Origin: Bin127 sp965203505
GTDB lineage: Bacteria; Chloroflexota; Dehalococcoidia; Lucifugimonadales; Lucifugimonadaceae
Reading direction: 5' to 3'
Assembly: GCA_965203505.1 (NCBI GenBank)
Contig: OZ241880.1
Span: 1,426,001 to 1,490,000, forward strand
DNA: 64,000 bases
Shown here: positions 60,092-64,000 of the stretch, piece after piece
How the letters are laid out: every line of letters starts with the position of its first letter
How positions within the stretch are numbered: position 1 is the first letter of the stretch
Translations under genes and position numbers: made by a program
Notes under the pieces: model-generated
What the model was told of the DNA's origin: nothing
Database searches by the model: none
Seen by the model: the letters and a program-made list of their open reading frames with translations, nothing else

Positions 60092-61945
60092 ATGGCACGA
60101 TCCCAAAGGACAAGACAACGACGTGGTGGTCGAAACCGGCACCGAAACGGTGCTTCGGATCGGCCGTCGCCGCGCCGCGAACCAGTGAAGTTCGCGGGTC
60201 CCGTCGATCTCCCCGCGGAGATCAGCGTTGCTGAGTTGTCGGAAGTTATTCGTAGATCTCCAATCGAGATCATCAAAGAGCTCATGCGACTCAACATGAT
60301 GGTCGCGATGAACGATAGCGTCGATTTTGAGGTTGCTGCTACGGTGGCCGTGCGTCTCGGGGTCCGGGTTCGCAAACCCGCCGACATGGAAGAATCTGAA
60401 GCATCTGATCGCATTGGTGTTGACGACGAGGAGAGCGGAGCAGAGCCACGTCCGGCTGTGGTCGCGGTCATGGGCCACGTTGACCACGGCAAAACCACAT
60501 TGCTCGATGCGATACGTGGAACGAACGTGGTCGACGGTGAAGCCGGCGGTATAACTCAGAGCATCGGCGCGTATCAGATTGACCATGATGACCAACTCAT
60601 AACCTTTATCGACACACCCGGGCACGAGGCATTCACCGCCATGCGCGCCCGAGGAGCGCAAGCAACAGACATCGCGGTGATAGTGGTCGCCGCTGATGAC
60701 GGTGTAATGCCGCAAACTGTAGAAGCGATCAACCACGCGAAGGCTGCGCAGGTGCCGATCGTCGTCGCGATCAACAAAATGGATGTCGCGGCCGCCGATC
60801 CAACGCGCGTTACGACAGAACTTCTCGAGCACGATGTGATCGTCGAAGACCTCGGTGGTGACGTGTTGTCAGTCCCGGTATCGGCCTTGCGCGGCGATGG
60901 CGTTTCAGATCTGATCGATTCGCTGATATTGCTGTCAGAGGTTTCGGAATTCACTGCCGATCCTGTTCGGCCTGCCATCGGCGTCGTCGTCGAAGCGACT
61001 CTAGACAAACAACGTGGGCCCGTAGCGACCGTGATCGTCCGATCAGGAACCGTCAAGATTGGTGACACCATCGTTGCAGGCGACAAACTCGGACGCGTTA
61101 GGAGGATGGTTGACGGTTTCGGAAAGGAAGCCGAAGTCGCCGGTCCCTCAGTACCAGTCGAAATACTCGGTTTGAATGGAGTCCCGGAGTCAGGTCAACA
61201 ATTCGAAGTCGTCTCAGACGAAAAAGTCGCCCGTCAAACGATCGATGCCCGTATGCGACAAGAGCAACGCCGTTACGATGGTTCACGACCATCGACGATG
61301 GCGGAAGTTCTGCGTCATCGTCAGAGTTACGACGCTGCCGAATTGAACTTAGTGGCAAAGACTGGTGCACAAGGAACGATAGACGCGATCAGAAGGGCAT
61401 TGGACGGTTTGTCTTCCCCAGACGTGCAGGTCAAGTTACTACACGCTGCGACTGGACCAATCTCTGAATCGGACGTGATGTTGGCTTCGGCATCCGACGC
61501 CATGATCGTCGGTTTCGAAACCACCGTCGAACCAGCGGCATTACGAGTCGCGAGTTCGGAGGGCGTGCCAATCAAAACCTACGACATCATCTACACGATG
61601 ATCGACGACGTCAAGTTGGCGGCGCACCAATTGACTGAACCGGAACAGGAAGAAGTCACAATCGGACGCGCAACGGTATTGCAGATTTTCCCGCATGGCC
61701 GACGTGAACGGATCGCGGGAGTGCGTGTGAATGCAGGCGTAATGCGGCGTAATGCGCGAATGATCGTTTCCCGTCGCGGCGAAGAGTTGTTCGAAGGCGC
61801 GGTGTCATCTATGCGCCATTTCGATGAAAACGTCAGAGAAATCGCGACCAATTACGAAGGCGGTATCGTGCTTGACGGATTCCACGACTATGAAGAAGGC
61901 GACACTATCACTTGCTACGAAATGCGTAGCGTGAGTAGCAATTGA
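60092..61945 (+). CDS. infB: Translation initiation factor IF-2
   Basis: 617 residues from ATG 60092; an in-frame TTG at 60065 is less likely. A short basic N-terminus (RSQRTRQRRGGRNRHR) is followed by the IF2-N-like region and the G domain with GHVDHGKTTLLD, DTPGHEAFTAMRARGAQ and NKMD. Domains II-IV follow (RGPVATVIVRSGTVKIGD; ILQIFPHGRRERIAG-like VLQIFPHGRR). It delivers initiator tRNA to the ribosome. The N-terminal part is much shorter than in E. coli, as in many bacteria. Confidence 0.97.
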   Translation: MARSQRTRQRRGGRNRHRNGASDRPSPRREPVKFAGPVDLPAEISVAELSEVIRRSPIEIIKELMRLNMMVAMNDSVDFEVAATVAVRLGVRVRKPADMEESEASDRIGVDDEESGAEPRPAVVAVMGHVDHGKTTLLDAIRGTNVVDGEAGGITQSIGAYQIDHDDQLITFIDTPGHEAFTAMRARGAQATDIAVIVVAADDGVMPQTVEAINHAKAAQVPIVVAINKMDVAAADPTRVTTELLEHDVIVEDLGGDVLSVPVSALRGDGVSDLIDSLILLSEVSEFTADPVRPAIGVVVEATLDKQRGPVATVIVRSGTVKIGDTIVAGDKLGRVRRMVDGFGKEAEVAGPSVPVEILGLNGVPESGQQFEVVSDEKVARQTIDARMRQEQRRYDGSRPSTMAEVLRHRQSYDAAELNLVAKTGAQGTIDAIRRALDGLSSPDVQVKLLHAATGPISESDVMLASASDAMIVGFETTVEPAALRVASSEGVPIKTYDIIYTMIDDVKLAAHQLTEPEQEEVTIGRATVLQIFPHGRRERIAGVRVNAGVMRRNARMIVSRRGEELFEGAVSSMRHFDENVREIATNYEGGIVLDGFHDYEEGDTITCYEMRSVSSN

Positions 61946-61972
61946 GCCGAACCGCATCACCGTGCCGGCCCA

Positions 61973-62314
61973 ATGATGAGCAGAAGAATCGCGCGCGTCG
62001 ACAAGAATCTGCAACGTCTAATCGGACAGATCATCGACGAGGAGCTTCAACCGCCGGGATTGGTTTCAGTCATGGCAGTGTCCTGTGATAAGGATTTAAC
62101 GACCGCGCTGGTTGCGGTGAGCGTGTACGCGTCGGCCGAGGACGCCGAGCCCACTCTTGAGTATCTCCGCCAACGAAACGGTTTCATTCGGCGCGAGCTA
62201 GCTTCGCGATCATCGATGCGCCGTACGCCGAAACTGCGTTTCGTGCTTGATTCGTCGCTCGAAGATGGACAGGCGATGATCGACAGGATCTCGGAACTGT
62301 CCAATCGCAATTAG
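61973..62314 (+). CDS. rbfA: Ribosome-binding factor A
   Basis: 113 residues, KH-like fold: RRIARVDKNLQRLIGQII at the start, LVSVMAVSCDKDLTTALVAVSVY, and RRTPKLRFVLDSSLEDGQ(A) at the end. Acts in 16S rRNA 5'-end maturation and cold adaptation. Lies between infB and truB as usual. Confidence 0.94.
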   Translation: MMSRRIARVDKNLQRLIGQIIDEELQPPGLVSVMAVSCDKDLTTALVAVSVYASAEDAEPTLEYLRQRNGFIRRELASRSSMRRTPKLRFVLDSSLEDGQAMIDRISELSNRN

Positions 62315-62341
62315 CCGCCATCACGATTCATTGGTGTCGCT

Positions 62342-63277
62342 ATGAATGAGCCTAGGCGCTCGATTTCCGGGTTCTTGAACGTCGACAAACCGTCGGGATG
62401 GACGTCCTCCGATGTCGTCGCGAAAATCCGCGCCGCGTTCCGGTTGCGCAAGCGAAGAATCAAGGTTGGACACGGCGGGACTTTGGACCCCATGGCCACT
62501 GGCGTTCTTCCGATTTGCATTGGAGGCGCGACCCGACTCGCTGAGTTTGTGCTACGCGGCGACAAGGTTTACCACATGTCTGCCCGACTCGGAGTGGAGA
62601 CCGACACGTACGACTCTGAAGGAACGACGGTCGCAATCCGTAATTATCAGCAAGTAACAAGAAATGACGTTGTCGCCACCATCTCGAGGTTCATCGGGGA
62701 AATCGATCAAGTTCCGCCGATGTACAGTGCAATCAAGAAAGACGGTCAACCGCTCTACAAACTGGCCCGCCAAGGCAGAACCGTATCTCGCGAACCTAGG
62801 CGTGTAACGGTATCATCATTGATCTTGTCCGCATGGAATCCGCCTTACTTCGACCTCCAAATCGAGTGCGGTAGTGGTTTCTATGCGCGCAGTCTCGCTC
62901 AAGACTTGGGCACCCTTCTCAACTGTGGCGCACACATGACGGCTCTCAGGAGAATTAGGGCGGGAGAATTCAGCGCCACAGATTCGGTTTCTCTAGAGCA
63001 ACTGATCGCTGGTGCCGAAGGCGACTCGTGGCGACGATTTCTTTTGAAACCCGATTTTGTCTTACAGGGTTTGATGTCTACAGCTCTAGACGATGCTGAA
63101 TCCGCCGCATTCATGCATGGGCAGGCGGTACGATGTGCCAGCCTAGGCGTGACACGTGTCGGAAATCTGATTCGCGTGTATTCGAATGAGGGTGATCTAT
63201 TGGGATTAGCGTCAAGCGACGAAACCGGCGAATTCCTGAAACCTAGAACTGTGTTTGCAGACGCACAGGTAGTTTGA
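62342..63277 (+). CDS. truB: tRNA pseudouridine-55 synthase
   Basis: 311 residues. Catalytic Asp in KVGHGGTLDPMATGVLP; other motifs are LNVDKPSGWTSSDVV at the start, PPMYSAIKKDGQPLYKLAR, and IECGSGFYARSLAQDLG. Makes pseudouridine 55 in the T loop of tRNA. A PUA-like C-terminus is present. Last gene of the translation cluster. Confidence 0.96.
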   Translation: MNEPRRSISGFLNVDKPSGWTSSDVVAKIRAAFRLRKRRIKVGHGGTLDPMATGVLPICIGGATRLAEFVLRGDKVYHMSARLGVETDTYDSEGTTVAIRNYQQVTRNDVVATISRFIGEIDQVPPMYSAIKKDGQPLYKLARQGRTVSREPRRVTVSSLILSAWNPPYFDLQIECGSGFYARSLAQDLGTLLNCGAHMTALRRIRAGEFSATDSVSLEQLIAGAEGDSWRRFLLKPDFVLQGLMSTALDDAESAAFMHGQAVRCASLGVTRVGNLIRVYSNEGDLLGLASSDETGEFLKPRTVFADAQVV

Positions 63278-63393
63278 AACATAACGCAGATATAGAATCC
63301 AGTTTCGGAGGAGCATCCGCGTTTGCGCGCCAAATCGTTCGCCGAAAACCCTGAATCCGCGCACGACTGAGGCCACCGCCCGACACATTCGAA

Positions 63394-64000
63394 TTGCACG
63401 GAGAATCGCTACTTTATCTGTCCGCTGAGCTAATCATAATGCTCTCGGTCATTCTCGTTGCCGCCAAAGTCGGTGGCGAAATCGCCGAACGTTATCTCAA
63501 AATTCCGGCTCTGATCGGGGAGCTTGGCGCTGGCATCATTATCGGACCCCATGCCCTTGGGGGGATCCGCATCTTCGATTTCGCAGGGCCGATGTTCCAC
63601 GAAGTCGGTCCATTCATTGCCGAGTCCGCGGCGCACGCGGGGGATGTGGCCGAACCGGCCATACCGTTCGCTCTGTATTTCGTGGGTCAACTGGGTGCCG
63701 TCCTACTTCTGTTCGAAGCTGGTTTGGAGACGGACCGCAAGCAATTCATGCGGTTCATCCGACCCGCCACAGCCGTCGCTCTCGGAGGTGTGATTTTCCC
63801 CTTTGCCCTCGGCGCGTTGGTGACTATATGGTTCGGATACGCCACGTTCAACTCAATAGAAGACGCCATCCCAGCACTGTTCGTCGGCGCGATTCTGACC
63901 GCGACTTCGGTGGGAATAACAGCGCGGGTTCTAGGCGATATCAGCCGATTGGATTCGATTGAAGGAGTGATCATCCTAGCCGCGGCAGTGGTCGATGACG
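63394..64000 (+). CDS. CPA2-type cation/proton antiporter (partial, runs off window)
   Basis: Open from TTG 63394 (or ATG 63439) to the window end with no stop, about 202 codons. The sequence has antiporter helices: VILVAAKVGGEIAERYLKIP, LIGELGAGIIIGP, GAVLLLFEAGLETD, ALFVGAILTATSVGITARVL and IILAAAVVDD. The Thr-Ser in ATSVGIT and the double Asp in VVDD are the ion-binding motif of CPA2 Na+/H+ or K+/H+ exchangers (KefB/NapA-like). A non-conserved loop of about 25 residues follows the second helix. Not part of the truB operon by spacing (116 bp). Confidence 0.85.
   Translation, partial: MHGESLLYLSAELIIMLSVILVAAKVGGEIAERYLKIPALIGELGAGIIIGPHALGGIRIFDFAGPMFHEVGPFIAESAAHAGDVAEPAIPFALYFVGQLGAVLLLFEAGLETDRKQFMRFIRPATAVALGGVIFPFALGALVTIWFGYATFNSIEDAIPALFVGAILTATSVGITARVLGDISRLDSIEGVIILAAAVVDD

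Noticed and set aside
63319..63370. 15-codon TTG open frame after a good ribosome-like site (ggagga) downstream of truB
   Set aside because: Too short and without similarity; could be a leader peptide for the antiporter gene, but nothing beyond the site supports it.

Overview
The window looks like a chromosomal segment of an uncultivated Chloroflexota bacterium, most likely of the marine SAR202/Dehalococcoidia kind. This is inference. It rests on oligopeptide-type binding lipoproteins with long Val/Glu-rich repeat stalks, an enolase-superfamily enzyme beside peptide-type ABC permeases, amidohydrolases, a Cys-type CcmE, a short EF-Ts, moderate GC content and frequent TTG/GTG starts. There is no rRNA, CRISPR array or intact insertion sequence.

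Region 1 (1-19.4 kb) is a transport island. A minus-strand set carries a binding lipoprotein (4392-6422), two normal Dpp-type permeases, a 682-residue aberrant permease, remnants of another permease, and the first 25 codons of one more at the window edge. A second set has an enolase-superfamily enzyme and permeases C and B on the minus strand. These are divergent from two tandem, closely related binding lipoproteins (10166-14692), each followed by a strong hairpin terminator. A CRTAC1-like FG-GAP/ASPIC lipoprotein follows. OppF and OppD ATPases (17280-19431) probably energise several of the permease pairs.

Region 2 (19.5-25 kb) holds a zinc-independent reductase, three tRNA genes (Gly-GCC, Leu-CAA, Phe-GAA, all with encoded CCA), a DEDDh-exonuclease-like protein that has lost most catalytic residues, and an 880-bp gene-poor stretch. 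That stretch is bounded by a 13-bp duplication of the tRNA-Leu 3' end, which looks like the scar of a tRNA-targeted integrative element.

Region 3 (25-47 kb) is metabolic. It has a UvrD/PcrA helicase, two MaoC hydratase halves plus a tandem-SDR fusion (an MFE-2-like beta-oxidation module), a Nudix-GNAT fusion beside a ThuA-like protein, a KorAB-type 2-oxoacid:ferredoxin oxidoreductase, a sulfatase, a divergent PlsY, an MFS exporter, cytochrome c maturation genes ccmA-B-C-D-like-E, two amidohydrolases, a fumarylacetoacetase-family protein and CcdA.

Region 4 (47-64 kb) is the conserved core cluster rpsB-tsf-pyrH-frr-uppS-cdsA-dxr-rseP-ispG-proS, then a leader terminator, then nusA-ylxR-infB-rbfA-truB. 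It couples translation, isoprenoid and phospholipid synthesis and membrane proteolysis. rimP is missing from its usual place before nusA. The window ends inside a CPA2-type cation/proton antiporter.
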